Shown piece after piece: positions 1 through 9,022 of a stretch of DNA of 64,000 nt. The stretch lies in NCBI RefSeq assembly GCF_008124785.1, contig NZ_VNHU01000003.1, forward strand, positions 62,001-126,000. The letters are read 5' to 3'. Under the pieces are notes generated by a model. The model did not search any database and had not been told where the DNA came from. It saw only the letters and a program-made list of their open reading frames with translations. The DNA is from Aquimarina intermedia. GTDB lineage: Bacteria > Bacteroidota > Bacteroidia > Flavobacteriales > Flavobacteriaceae. Numbering within the stretch: the stretch's first letter is position 1; each line of letters opens with the position of its first letter. The translations under genes and the position numbers were made by a program.

Positions 1-6
1 CAATTT

Positions 7-48
7 AAAACAACAAGCTCGGGCAAATTTGCCCGAGCTTGTTGTTTT
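7..48. terminator. bidirectional hairpin terminator
   Basis: A perfect 42-base palindrome has 18-base arms around a central AAATTT, with A-runs on the left and T-runs on the right. It sits just downstream of the minus-strand lipoprotein gene and would also terminate a plus-strand gene entering from the left edge. The shape is that of a bidirectional Rho-independent terminator. Confidence 0.85.
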
Positions 49-68
49 ATACTATGTTTACTACCGTT

Positions 69-611
69 TTACAGCGGGTCAGCAGTAACCTGATATTTCA
101 TTGCCGCGTTTATTTTAACCGTATTTGTCAGGGTTTCTTTTGTAACTACCTCTGTTCTCAAATTGTAAGAGGCACCTTTTACATAGACATCCAAAGCAGC
201 ATTCGTAGTTTCTAAATCCAATGTTTTTACGCCTTCCGGAATGGTATCAAGCGAAGCTAGTTCTATTTCATTCTCATCATTAGTATCGGATATAAAAATT
301 CGAATGGATTTTAGAAAATTATAAGTTTGTCCTTCGGGAGAGGTGATGTTAAGTTTAAGAGATTTAAGCTTTATCTCTTTTACAAGGTCTACACGACTGT
401 CATTTTGCTCAAACTCACTTTGTGAATTACTCTTTACCGGTGGTGTAGCGATATCAAAAGGAGTAGCAACCGGAATACCCGAGCCTATTTCAATGTCAGT
501 ATCATCAGAAATAGTAAACGTTAATAAATCATCAACTACATCACAAGCAACCACACTAAGTGCTACAGTGAAGAGCATCAGAAAAGATTTGGGAAATTTC
601 TTCATCTTCAT
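69..611 (-). CDS. putative lipoprotein of unknown function
   Basis: The 180-residue product starts with a basic, hydrophobic signal peptide ending in a lipobox (VVAC, Cys23). It is therefore probably lipid-anchored in the envelope. The rest is Asp/Glu/Thr-rich and probably beta-strand rich. No family was recognised from sequence. It is transcribed divergently from parE, with about 260 bases between them, and ends beside the palindromic terminator at the window edge. The ATG at 611 follows an AT-rich leader and is preferred because it gives a clean signal peptide. The overlapping plus-strand frame is a shadow. Confidence 0.75.
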   Translation of the reverse strand: MKMKKFPKSFLMLFTVALSVVACDVVDDLLTFTISDDTDIEIGSGIPVATPFDIATPPVKSNSQSEFEQNDSRVDLVKEIKLKSLKLNITSPEGQTYNFLKSIRIFISDTNDENEIELASLDTIPEGVKTLDLETTNAALDVYVKGASYNLRTEVVTKETLTNTVKINAAMKYQVTADPL

Positions 612-794
612 ATATTTTTAAAATTAGTTTGTAAAGATATAAAAACAAATCTTATGCCATATGTTCGGCATAGGAGGACACCTTACCGATGTATAGCAAA
701 ATAATTTTTGTATGAATTGAAATAAGATGATCGTAAGATGAGTTATAAGGATAATAAACTGGTAATCAATTAATCAACAATATCAAATTTATAT

Positions 795-831
795 TTGTTA
801 ATTACTTTGTAATTGGCTAGTTTTAAATTTG
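795..831 (+). promoter_or_regulatory. putative parE promoter
   Basis: A Bacteroidota -7 element, TAAATTTG, lies at 824-831, about 40 bases before the parE ATG. Candidate -33 TTG elements lie at 795-797 and 807-809, but neither has ideal spacing, so the call is tentative. Confidence 0.35.
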
Positions 832-872
832 TAGGTGAAGTCTTATCTTAGCGAGCATTCTACCCAAAATTT

Positions 873-2729
873 ATGAGCAACGAAACGAAGTATACAGAAG
901 ATAACATACGATCTCTTGATTGGAAAGAACACATCCGTATGCGGCCGGGGATGTATATTGGTAAATTAGGTGATGGTTCTTCTGCCGATGACGGTATTTA
1001 TATTTTATTAAAAGAAGTTTTAGACAACTCTATTGATGAATATGTGATGGGAGTTGGTAAAACCATTGACATCTCAATTCAGGGCGAAAAAGTTATTGTA
1101 CGTGATTATGGCCGTGGCATCCCTTTAGGTAAAGTTGTGGATGTAGTTTCCAAAATGAATACCGGAGGTAAATACGACAGTAAAGCGTTTAAAAAATCGG
1201 TTGGATTAAATGGAGTAGGAACCAAGGCGGTTAATGCACTATCGTCATTTTTTAGAGTAGAGTCGACCCGAGATGGTAAATCAGCGTCTGCAGAGTTCGA
1301 AAAAGGAAATCTTACCAATCAGGATGGGCTGGAGGAGACCTCAAGACGACGCGGAACCAAAGTTTCCTTCATTCCTGATGATTCTATCTTTAAAAATTAT
1401 AAGTACCGGACTGAATATGTAGCAAAAATGCTTAAGAACTATGTTTACTTAAACCCTGGTTTGACCATAGTTTTCAACGGTGAAAAATACTTTTCTGAAA
1501 ATGGACTTAAAGATTTGTTATCAGAAAGTATAGGAGAAGAAGATCGATTATATGATATCATACACCTCAAAGGAGATGATATAGAAGTTGCGATCACACA
1601 TAGCAAAACTCAATACAGTGAAGAATATCATTCTTTTGTGAATGGTCAAAATACCACACAGGGAGGAACGCACCAGGCAGCGTTTAGAGAGGCTGTAGTA
1701 AAAACGATACGGGAGTTTTATGGCAAAAATTATGAGGCAAGTGATATTCGAAAATCAATCGTTTCTGCAATTAGTATCAAGGTAACTGAACCGGTTTTTG
1801 AGAGTCAGACAAAAACGAAGCTAGGGTCTACTGATATGGGAGACGGGATGCCTACTGTAAGAACATATATTAACGATTTTCTTAAAACAAAACTAGATAA
1901 TTACCTACACAAAAACTCTAATACAGCAGAACAGCTACAACGTAAGATCTTACAAGCCGAACGAGAACGCAAAGATCTTTCAGGTATCCGTAAGTTGGCT
2001 AAAGAACGTGCTAAAAAGGCCAGTTTACATAATAAGAAGTTGAGAGATTGCAGAGTGCATTTGACTGATAGTAAAAAGGATCGTAATTTAGAAAGTACCT
2101 TATTTATAACCGAGGGAGATTCGGCGAGCGGATCTATTACCAAGTCTAGAGATGTAAATACACAGGCAGTATTTAGCTTGAGAGGAAAGCCTCTTAACTG
2201 CTATAACATGAGCAAGAAAATTGTGTATGAAAATGAAGAATTCAATTTACTTCAGGCAGCGCTCAATATTGAGGAATCTATGGAGGATTTACGATATAAT
2301 AATATTGTAATCGCTACCGATGCCGATGTTGATGGGATGCATATTAGACTACTATTGATCACATTTTTTTTGCAGTTCTTTCCTGAATTAATAAAAGAAG
2401 GTCATCTGTATATACTACAAACTCCATTATTTAGAGTTCGTAACAAAAAAGAGACAATATACTGTTACTCTGAACAAGAGAAACGTGATGCAATTCAAAA
2501 GTTATCCGGCAAACACGAGATTACTCGATTTAAGGGATTAGGTGAAATATCACCTGATGAGTTTGTTCATTTTATCGGAGAAGACATTCGACTAGACCCG
2601 GTAATGTTAGACAAAGAACAAACAATTGAAGAATTACTGTCCTTTTATATGGGTAAAAACACTCCTGATCGCCAGGAATTTATCATTGATAATCTCAAGG
2701 TAGAATTGGATACAGTTGAAGAGCAATAA
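873..2729 (+). CDS. parE: DNA topoisomerase IV subunit B
   Basis: This is the ATPase subunit of a type IIA topoisomerase, which decatenates and relaxes chromosomal DNA with the subunit encoded next. The 618-residue protein has an N-terminal GHKL ATPase (Bergerat motif with Glu48 and Asn52, then D78-x-G80-x-G82), a transducer domain, and a C-terminal TOPRIM domain with EGDSASG beginning at Glu414 and the DxDxD metal triad at Asp483/485/487. It is shorter than a typical GyrB. The parC gene follows after 24 bases, an operon-like arrangement. The pairing and length favour ParE over GyrB, though a gyrase assignment cannot be fully excluded from sequence. Confidence 0.93.
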   Translation: MSNETKYTEDNIRSLDWKEHIRMRPGMYIGKLGDGSSADDGIYILLKEVLDNSIDEYVMGVGKTIDISIQGEKVIVRDYGRGIPLGKVVDVVSKMNTGGKYDSKAFKKSVGLNGVGTKAVNALSSFFRVESTRDGKSASAEFEKGNLTNQDGLEETSRRRGTKVSFIPDDSIFKNYKYRTEYVAKMLKNYVYLNPGLTIVFNGEKYFSENGLKDLLSESIGEEDRLYDIIHLKGDDIEVAITHSKTQYSEEYHSFVNGQNTTQGGTHQAAFREAVVKTIREFYGKNYEASDIRKSIVSAISIKVTEPVFESQTKTKLGSTDMGDGMPTVRTYINDFLKTKLDNYLHKNSNTAEQLQRKILQAERERKDLSGIRKLAKERAKKASLHNKKLRDCRVHLTDSKKDRNLESTLFITEGDSASGSITKSRDVNTQAVFSLRGKPLNCYNMSKKIVYENEEFNLLQAALNIEESMEDLRYNNIVIATDADVDGMHIRLLLITFFLQFFPELIKEGHLYILQTPLFRVRNKKETIYCYSEQEKRDAIQKLSGKHEITRFKGLGEISPDEFVHFIGEDIRLDPVMLDKEQTIEELLSFYMGKNTPDRQEFIIDNLKVELDTVEEQ

Positions 2730-2753
2730 TTTTAAGAGAACCCCTAAATTTAT

Positions 2754-5429
2754 ATGAATACAGACAAGGAAAACGAATCTGATCCGTTAGAAAATATTCC
2801 GGCAGAAAACCAAGAACCGCAGCATGAGCCCCAGGAAGTTATCACCAAGGTCTCTGGTATGTACAAAGATTGGTTTCTGGATTATGCCTCCTATGTGATT
2901 TTAGAACGTGCCGTACCGGCAATTGAGGATGGTCTCAAACCTGTACAGCGACGTATATTGCATTCTATGAAGGATTTGGATGATGGACGCTATAATAAGG
3001 TGGCTAACATTGTCGGACATACGATGCAGTATCACCCGCATGGAGACGCAAGTATCTCGGATGCGATGGTACAAATTGGTCAAAAAGATCTGTTGATCGA
3101 TATGCAGGGTAACTGGGGAAATATTCTGACAGGAGATCGTGCTGCAGCTGCAAGATATATTGAAGCGCGTTTATCCAAGTTTGCATTGGATGTAGTGTAT
3201 AACGCCAAAATAACGGATTGGCAATTATCTTATGACGGACGTAAAAAGGAGCCTATAAATTTACCTATTAAGTTTCCTTTACTATTAGCTCAGGGAGCCG
3301 AGGGTATTGCGGTGGGGCTAAGCACCAAAGTACTTCCTCATAATTTTATTGAACTTATAGACGCTTCAATTAAACATCTACAAGGAAAAAAGTTTACAAT
3401 TTTACCGGATTTTCCTACAGCGGGGATAGCAGATTTCACTAATTACAACGATGGACAGCGAGGTGGTAAAGTACGCGTGCGTGCTAAAATATCACAACTG
3501 GATAAGAACACGCTGGTAATAAACGAAATTCCATTTTCGACAACTACGAGTTCCTTAATCGATTCTATTTTAAAGGCGAATGAAAAAGGAAAGATTAAGG
3601 TTAAAAAAATAGAGGATAACACAGCAGCAACTGTAGAGATCCTTGTACACTTGCCCGGTGGGATATCTCCGGATAAGACCATTGATGCACTCTATGCATT
3701 TACTAATTGCGAAGTTTCTATTTCGCCCCTAGGCTGTATTATCGAAGATAATCGCCCTAATTTTATAGGAGTTTCAGAAATGTTACGTAGGTCTACAGAT
3801 CATACTGTAGAATTATTAAAAAGTGAGTTGGAAATTCAACTCAACGAATTACAAGAACAATGGCATTTTGCGTCTTTAGAACGTATTTTTATTGAAAATA
3901 GAATCTATCGTGAAATCGAGGAGGAAGAAACCTGGGAAGGGGTAATTAGTGCCATAGACAAAGGACTACAACCACATATTAAACACCTAAAGCGAGCTGT
4001 TACCGAAGAGGATATTGTGCGATTAACCGAAATTCGTATTAAAAGAATATCAAAGTTTGATATCGATAAAGCACAACAGAAAATTGAAGCCCTTGAGGCA
4101 GATATCGCTCAAATTAAGCACCATCTTGATAATTTGGTAGCCTACGCGATAGATCACTTTAAACGCTTAAAAACAACCTATGGTAAGGACCGTAGTAGAT
4201 TAACGGAAATCAAGATTTTTGATGACATTGAGGCTACCAAAGTTGTGATACGAAACACCAAACTTTACGTGAATCGGGCAGAAGGGTTTGTTGGTACCTC
4301 CTTACGTAAAGATGATTATGTAACCGACTGTTCTGATATTGATGATGTAATTTGTTTTACCGCTGAGGGTAAAATGATAGTAACACGAGTAGATGCCAAA
4401 ACCTTTATTGGGAAGGATATTATTCATGTAGCGATCTTCAAGAAAAAGGATAAACGTACGATTTACAATGTAATTTACCAGGATGGGAAAGGAGGAGCGT
4501 CCTATGTTAAACGCTTTGCCGTAACCAGTGTTACACGAGATAAAGAGTATGATCTGACACAAGGAAAAAAGAACTCAAAGATCTCATATTTTTCGGCAAA
4601 CCCGAATGGAGAAGCCGAAATCGTGACGATACATCTAAGACAGGCCGGGAGTATCAAGAAACTTAAATTTGATCTTGACTTTGCAGATCTTTTAATCAAA
4701 GGGCGTGGGGTCAAAGGAAATATTGTGACAAAGTACAATATCAAGAGAATCGAATTAAAGGAACAGGGTGTTTCTACTTTAAAACCTCGCAAAATATGGT
4801 TTGATGAAACTGTACAACGTCTTAATGTGGATGGGAGAGGGGAGCTTTTAGGAGAATTTAGAGGCGATGATCGTTTATTGATCATTAACCAACGGGGTGT
4901 TGCAAAAACAATTGTTCCTGAAATTACAGCGCATTTTGATTCCGATATGATTGTATTGGAGAAGTGGAAGCCAAAAAAACCAATATCTGCAATCTACTGG
5001 GACGGAGAAAAAGAACGCTATTTTGTCAAGCGTTTTTTAATCGAAAACCCTGAGAAAGAAGAGATTTTTGTCACCGAACACCCCAAAACGCAACTGGAAA
5101 TTCTTTCCACAGATTATAAACCTCAGGTTGAAATAGTGTATAATAAAATAAGAGGTAAGGAGCAAAAACCAAGTGATCAAATTGAATTGGAAGAATTTAT
5201 TTCAATAAAAGGAATCAAAGCGTTAGGGAATCAATTAACCACAGAAAAGGTGAAACAACTCAATATGTTAGATCCAATTCCGTTTGAAGAACCCGAGCCA
5301 ATGAAACCTGAAGATATGGAGGTTAAAGATGAAGAGTCCGTAACGTCCGAAGCAAATAAAAAAGCTGTAGATTCCTCAAATAACGATGATGAGGATGCTG
5401 ATGATAAAACACAAACCACATTGTTTTAA
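2754..5429 (+). CDS. parC: DNA topoisomerase IV subunit A
   Basis: This is the DNA-breaking and rejoining subunit that partners ParE. The 891-residue protein has the winged-helix core with catalytic Tyr135 (AAAARYIEARLS), a coiled-coil gate around residues 420-470, and a degenerate C-terminal beta-propeller without an obvious GyrA box. It ends in a long acidic Asp/Glu/Ser tail. In the quinolone-determining region the motif HPHGD (94-98) is followed by Ala99 where E. coli ParC has Ser80, and Asp103 sits at the Glu84 position. It lies 24 bases after parE and 5 bases before an MscS gene, so the three are probably co-transcribed. Confidence 0.93.
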   Translation: MNTDKENESDPLENIPAENQEPQHEPQEVITKVSGMYKDWFLDYASYVILERAVPAIEDGLKPVQRRILHSMKDLDDGRYNKVANIVGHTMQYHPHGDASISDAMVQIGQKDLLIDMQGNWGNILTGDRAAAARYIEARLSKFALDVVYNAKITDWQLSYDGRKKEPINLPIKFPLLLAQGAEGIAVGLSTKVLPHNFIELIDASIKHLQGKKFTILPDFPTAGIADFTNYNDGQRGGKVRVRAKISQLDKNTLVINEIPFSTTTSSLIDSILKANEKGKIKVKKIEDNTAATVEILVHLPGGISPDKTIDALYAFTNCEVSISPLGCIIEDNRPNFIGVSEMLRRSTDHTVELLKSELEIQLNELQEQWHFASLERIFIENRIYREIEEEETWEGVISAIDKGLQPHIKHLKRAVTEEDIVRLTEIRIKRISKFDIDKAQQKIEALEADIAQIKHHLDNLVAYAIDHFKRLKTTYGKDRSRLTEIKIFDDIEATKVVIRNTKLYVNRAEGFVGTSLRKDDYVTDCSDIDDVICFTAEGKMIVTRVDAKTFIGKDIIHVAIFKKKDKRTIYNVIYQDGKGGASYVKRFAVTSVTRDKEYDLTQGKKNSKISYFSANPNGEAEIVTIHLRQAGSIKKLKFDLDFADLLIKGRGVKGNIVTKYNIKRIELKEQGVSTLKPRKIWFDETVQRLNVDGRGELLGEFRGDDRLLIINQRGVAKTIVPEITAHFDSDMIVLEKWKPKKPISAIYWDGEKERYFVKRFLIENPEKEEIFVTEHPKTQLEILSTDYKPQVEIVYNKIRGKEQKPSDQIELEEFISIKGIKALGNQLTTEKVKQLNMLDPIPFEEPEPMKPEDMEVKDEESVTSEANKKAVDSSNNDDEDADDKTQTTLF

Positions 5430-5434
5430 ATTTA

Positions 5435-6292
5435 ATGGAAAAGTTTTTACAAAAATATATCGATGTATCTACTGTAGAGGGAACGATTCTTTACAGTTTG
5501 GCAGTGCTCTTAATTTGTTGGGGGGTGTCATGGATACTAGGATTTATTTTAGGTAAATTTCTTTATTACAGACAAAACAGAGCTTTGCGAGGCGTCACGC
5601 AAATAAAATTCTTTAAGAATGCGCTTCGTTTGATGTTATTTCTTTTAGGTCTCTTCATTATAATTCTTACGGTGCCCGGATTACGAGAAAAAGCAGCGTA
5701 TATTTTTTCGGGTGCAGGAATTTTAGCTGCGGTGATAGCCTTTGCCGCTCAAGCAGCGGTAGCCAATATTATCGCGGGTATATTTATCGTTATTTTTAAA
5801 CCTTTTAGAGTTGGAGATTACATAAAATTGGACGAGGAGCGTTTGGGAATCGTTGAGGATATCAATCTTAGACAAACTGTGATTCGTACGTTTGAAAATA
5901 AATTGCTAATCATCCCTAACTCTGTAATCAGTAATGAATCGGTACTTAATCACAACATTCGAAACTCTAAAATTTTAAGTTTTAATAACTTTAAAATTGG
6001 ATTATTCGCTGATATTGATAAAATAAGAGGCATTATACAAGAAGAAGCAAGAAAACTACCGCTTTATTTTGATAATAGAACCAATTATGAAAAAGAAAAC
6101 GAGCTGCTTAGCGACGTCGAGGTTCGCGTAATTGATGTTTTTGATACCTACATTCATATTCGTGCTTATGTATGGATATCTGATCCTTTTATGGAGTTTA
6201 AAATGAAATGCGACCTCAAAGAAGCTGTTCAAAAACGTTTTATTATAGAAGGGGTGGAGATGCCGATACCATTGCGTAAGATTATTCAGTAG
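5435..6292 (+). CDS. MscS-family mechanosensitive channel
   Basis: The 285-residue inner-membrane protein has three N-terminal hydrophobic segments (about 15-40, 60-82 and 88-122). The third is the Ala/Gly-rich pore helix, followed by the conserved FKPFRVGDYIKLD stretch that opens the cytoplasmic beta domain. Known family members gate in response to membrane tension and release solutes on osmotic downshift. It begins 5 bases after the parC stop, so co-transcription is likely. Its length matches small MscS proteins (E. coli MscS is 286 residues). Confidence 0.9.
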   Translation: MEKFLQKYIDVSTVEGTILYSLAVLLICWGVSWILGFILGKFLYYRQNRALRGVTQIKFFKNALRLMLFLLGLFIIILTVPGLREKAAYIFSGAGILAAVIAFAAQAAVANIIAGIFIVIFKPFRVGDYIKLDEERLGIVEDINLRQTVIRTFENKLLIIPNSVISNESVLNHNIRNSKILSFNNFKIGLFADIDKIRGIIQEEARKLPLYFDNRTNYEKENELLSDVEVRVIDVFDTYIHIRAYVWISDPFMEFKMKCDLKEAVQKRFIIEGVEMPIPLRKIIQ

Positions 6293-6650
6293 CCCCAACT
6301 TGTGATCAGTGGCTAGAACGCATAAGAAGCAAATTGAGACAAGCATCAAATAATAGAATCTATAAAGGGCTAGTACAGTTCACTATTTTGTTTTAGACCA
6401 TTACAGTATCCATAAAGTTAGTTAAATACGTAGTGTCTACTAAGAGTAAATATCTTCAAATAATGAATATTTAAGTTGGGACTTCTATGCTTTATTTTAT
6501 TGTTATAAGATACAGAAAAGAAATAGAGGTAAAATATCTCAATACCACCGCTGTTTTATCTATTTAAACTAGTAAATAACGGTAAAAACACTGTGTCACA
6601 TCAACATGTTGTAAATCACATATTTTGCCAAACCCTTGCTATCACTGCTT
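6293..6650. other. non-coding spacer, nothing recognised
   Basis: This AT-rich stretch between mscS and the hairpin array has no credible reading frame, RNA gene or clear terminator. It marks the left edge of the accessory region. Confidence 0.6.
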
Positions 6651-6860
6651 GGAAAGTTGCCGCCCGAGTCCTGAAGATTTCCCGGAGGTGGGAAAACGTC
6701 CCGCCCGTGTCCCGAAGGTTTCCCGATGGTGGGAAAGTTGCCGCCCGAGTTCTGGAGCTTTCCCGGAGGTGGGAAATGTTGTCGCCCGTGTCCTGAAGGT
6801 TTCCCGGAGGTGGGAAAACATCCCGCGCTTGTCCTGAAGCTTTCCCGATGGTGGGAAAAG
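6651..6860. repeat. tandem array of five 40-41 bp hairpin repeats
   Basis: Five imperfect tandem units begin at about 6651, 6691, 6732, 6772 and 6813. Each begins GGAAA, runs through a CCGCCCG-like core and CCTGAAG, and ends in TTTCCCGGAGGTG or TTTCCCGATGGTG. The TTTCCC of each unit pairs with the GGGAAA at the junction with the next, so every junction can form a 6-base stem with a 6-base loop. The array is much more GC-rich than its surroundings. Short frames across it on both strands are repeat artefacts. Confidence 0.85.
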
Positions 6861-6870
6861 GATGAATTTT

Positions 6871-7140
6871 GAATACTGAATATAAAATATCGAATACTGA
6901 AGGACTAAATAATAAATGTAACATCATAAAGGCTACATGTGAAAGTATTTGCTTTAATGCTAGACTTTTACCGCCCGCCTTAAAGACTTGTCAGGCGGCT
7001 TGATTTATGTCATCCCGAGCGGAGCCGAGGGGTTGAGCGATGCAAAAAAGAATACATAGTAGTTGAATAACGAATATTTAAATAAAATCTGTAGTTTAGT
7101 CACAGTAAAATACAAATTCACACTCCACTTGGTAACTTTT
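6871..7140. repeat. partial copy of the long spacer repeat (R0)
   Basis: This matches the distal half of the complete repeats. It contains GAATACTGAAGGACTAAATA, a hairpin with CCGCC/GGCGG arms around CTTAAAGACTTGTCA, the phrase TGTCATCCCGAGCGGAGCCG, GATGCAAAAAAG, and the AAATCTGTAGTTTAGT tail. The first half (GTAACCGTTGCAC onward) is absent and the final 60 bases are diverged, so it is a truncated or older copy at the left end of the array. Confidence 0.75.
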
Positions 7141-7201
7141 TAAGTTGCCTTTTCATAATTAATGATATAAGGAATGTAGAGGGCATATGTTGTTTACGCA
7201 A

Positions 7202-7208
7202 TTGTTAG
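7202..7208. repeat. left inverted-repeat boundary of segment 1
   Basis: TTGTTAG here is the reverse complement of CTAACAA at 8267-8273, just before the right-hand spacer repeat. The pair encloses both genes of the first segment. At 7 bases it could be coincidental alone, but equivalent pairs flank two other segments. Confidence 0.35.
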
Positions 7209-7240
7209 CAGTAATGCTGAAAAACGAAACCAAAATTAAA

Positions 7241-7852
7241 ATGATAGATAGATTTTTAAAAGCAAAACATTGGCAACTTTTCTCTCTAATGTTTGGAATT
7301 CCAATCATATTTCAAATAGTAATGATGGGAACAATGTTTTGGAATATTAATTCCGAAACAAATCCTGACCCAACAGAAATGTTTAATATGTTTAAATTTT
7401 TTCCAATAATAATGATACTCTATATGGGAGTTTTCTTTAGTTGGTTTTGGTCCATTGCAATTGGATTACAAAACAAAGTCCCAGAAAACGTAACAATGAA
7501 AACGAAGAAATTTAAAATATTCTTCTTTATTCCATTAGTTTATATACTCTGTATTTCTCTTTTTATTGTTGGAATATTCAGCGGAATAATGCAAAACGGA
7601 ACTGAATCAAGTGGCGGACTTGTAGGCGTAATGGTTGGAATAATTCTACCACTTCATTTACTATCTATGTTTGGAATGTTTTATTCTATGTATTTTGTTG
7701 CAAAGACATTTAAGACCGTAGAGTTACAAAAAGAAGTGAGTTTTGGAGATTTTGCTGGAGAATTTTTTATGTTATGGTTTTATTTTATTGGCATTTGGAT
7801 ATTACAACCAAAAATTAATAAAATGTCCGCAAAACAAAAACCCGACTTATAA
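7241..7852 (+). CDS. small integral membrane protein, unknown function
   Basis: From the ATG at 7241 the product is about 203 residues with roughly four hydrophobic segments and very little polar loop sequence. It is clearly an integral membrane protein; no family was recognised. Upstream in-frame starts exist at 7187 and 7214. The first lies outside the apparent segment boundary at 7202-7208 and the second has almost no leader, so 7241 is chosen. It is the first gene of the array and shares its segment with the membrane protein at 7936. Confidence 0.55.
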   Translation: MIDRFLKAKHWQLFSLMFGIPIIFQIVMMGTMFWNINSETNPDPTEMFNMFKFFPIIMILYMGVFFSWFWSIAIGLQNKVPENVTMKTKKFKIFFFIPLVYILCISLFIVGIFSGIMQNGTESSGGLVGVMVGIILPLHLLSMFGMFYSMYFVAKTFKTVELQKEVSFGDFAGEFFMLWFYFIGIWILQPKINKMSAKQKPDL

Positions 7853-7854
7853 TG

Positions 7855-7932
7855 CTTCCTGGTTCATTAATTGATAGAGCAAACGAAACGGAAAAAGCTA
7901 TCGGAATTATGAAAAATGCTGGGTTATTATAG
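7855..7932 (+). pseudogene. orphan C-terminal gene fragment
   Basis: Between two membrane-protein genes lies an open stretch without a start codon that ends in TAG. It reads LPGSLIDRANETEKAIGIMK followed by NAGLL. It is amphipathic and resembles the tail of a soluble protein more than random sequence. It may be the remnant of a gene lost by recombination within this segment. It is too short for family assignment. Confidence 0.3.
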
Positions 7933-7935
7933 AAA

Positions 7936-8244
7936 ATGAAAGTTTCAAAACTAATATATAACCCAAAATGGGCTGCGATTCTGATTATTGGAATTTGTTT
8001 GGCTGGAATGTTGATTGGAAACTATGTAGAAAGATATCGAATTTCCAATTATCGCTGGATTTATGAATATGGTAAACTAATTAACTTCATAATGGTTTTT
8101 GGTTCATTGGGTTGGTCATTTTTTCATCCTTTAGTAGTTTGGTCAAATAATAAGCACAAATGGAAAAAGCTTCTGATTTGGATTTTAATTGGTTCAATTC
8201 CGCTAATTTATTTTATAACAATGATGATAGTAGTTGAAATTTAA
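7936..8244 (+). CDS. small membrane protein, unknown function
   Basis: The 102-residue hydrophobic protein has predicted membrane segments near residues 12-32, 48-70 and 78-100 and a basic N-terminus (MKVSKLIYNPKW). No family was recognised. It lies 83 bases after the preceding membrane-protein gene and about 30 bases before the start of spacer repeat R1. No promoter or terminator of its own is visible. Confidence 0.6.
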   Translation: MKVSKLIYNPKWAAILIIGICLAGMLIGNYVERYRISNYRWIYEYGKLINFIMVFGSLGWSFFHPLVVWSNNKHKWKKLLIWILIGSIPLIYFITMMIVVEI

Positions 8245-8266
8245 TTTGGAAATAAATTAACGTTGT

Positions 8267-8273
8267 CTAACAA
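8267..8273. repeat. right inverted-repeat boundary of segment 1
   Basis: CTAACAA pairs with TTGTTAG at 7202-7208. It lies three bases before the fixed start of spacer repeat R1. Confidence 0.35.
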
Positions 8274-8275
8274 AA

Positions 8276-8997
8276 GTAACCGTTGCACAAGTCCTTAAAA
8301 AAGATAGAATCGGTATAACATCTAGGGTCTAAGCGCTGGTTTTTATTAAACGATATATTAATAACTACTGCAATACAAATTGCTCTAAACGCTTTATTTA
8401 AGGCTTTAAAAGGCATTCTAATCGAAAAATATGGATTAAAACACTCCCGCTTTGTCCGTTTCCCGATATATTTAGTAAGTAACCTAAAAACTGCTCCTTT
8501 CCCTAGATAGGGAAAGGTGGCCAAGCAACGCGCGGTCGGAAAGGGTAGAAAGCGAATAAAGAATTTTGACTGTAAAATTCTAATCATAATAGTTTCCTGT
8601 TTCCATCTATCCTGTTTCTTGTCTCCCTTCAATAAACTTTTGCCTTAAAGACTTGTCGGGCGGGTTGGTTTATGTCATCCCGAGCGGAGCCGAGGGGTTG
8701 GGCGATGCAAAAAAGAATAAATAGTATTTAAATATCGAATATCGAATGCATAATATCGAATACTGAAGGACTAAATAATAAATGTAAAATCGTAAAGGCT
8801 AAATGTAAAAGTGCCCTGTTTCTTGTCTCCCTTCTATCAACTTTTGCCTCGTGCCTCGTGCCTAAGATTAGCTTATCTAAAGTAAAATCTGTAGTTTAGT
8901 ACAACTTAAAACCCACTACCAACCCCACTTCGTATCTTAAGGGTAGTGATTGTAAAAGAGAAATGTAGTTACGTTTGGTAATCATATAACATTGTTG
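8276..8997. repeat. long spacer repeat R1 (722 bp)
   Basis: This complete copy starts GTAACCGTTGCACAAG and ends ATAACATTGTTG. Inside are conserved blocks such as CTACTGCAATACAAATTGCT, a perfect hairpin at 8496-8517 (10-base arms around GA), GGCCAAGCAACGCGCGGTCG, an element with TGTCATCCCGAGCGGAGCCG, and two direct repeats of GTTTCTTGTCTCCCTTC at about 8610 and 8817. A 121-codon minus-strand frame inside it is treated as non-coding. R2 and R3 are near-identical over long stretches. Confidence 0.85.
8496..8517. repeat. perfect hairpin within spacer repeat R1
   Basis: CCTTTCCCTA and TAGGGAAAGG form perfect 10-base arms around a two-base loop. The same structure recurs at corresponding positions of R2 and R3 with small changes, so it is a conserved internal part of the repeat. 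It is not followed by a T-run, so it is not a typical terminator. Confidence 0.7.
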
Positions 8998-9022
8998 AGG
9001 GTAATTAAAAAAACAAAAGAAA

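Noticed and set aside
343..621. 92-codon plus-strand frame
   Set aside because: It is antisense to the lipoprotein gene and lacks a promoter.
6651..6860. Possible CRISPR array
   Set aside because: Units are contiguous with no unique spacers and no cas genes are present.
6593..6927. Three overlapping frames (67-103 codons) in the hairpin array
   Set aside because: They translate the tandem repeat and contain repeated peptide blocks in all frames. There is no promoter or start context.
8267..8632. 121-codon minus-strand frame inside repeat R1
   Set aside because: It lies wholly in the non-coding spacer repeat. The corresponding frames are not kept open in R2 and R3, so it is treated as chance.
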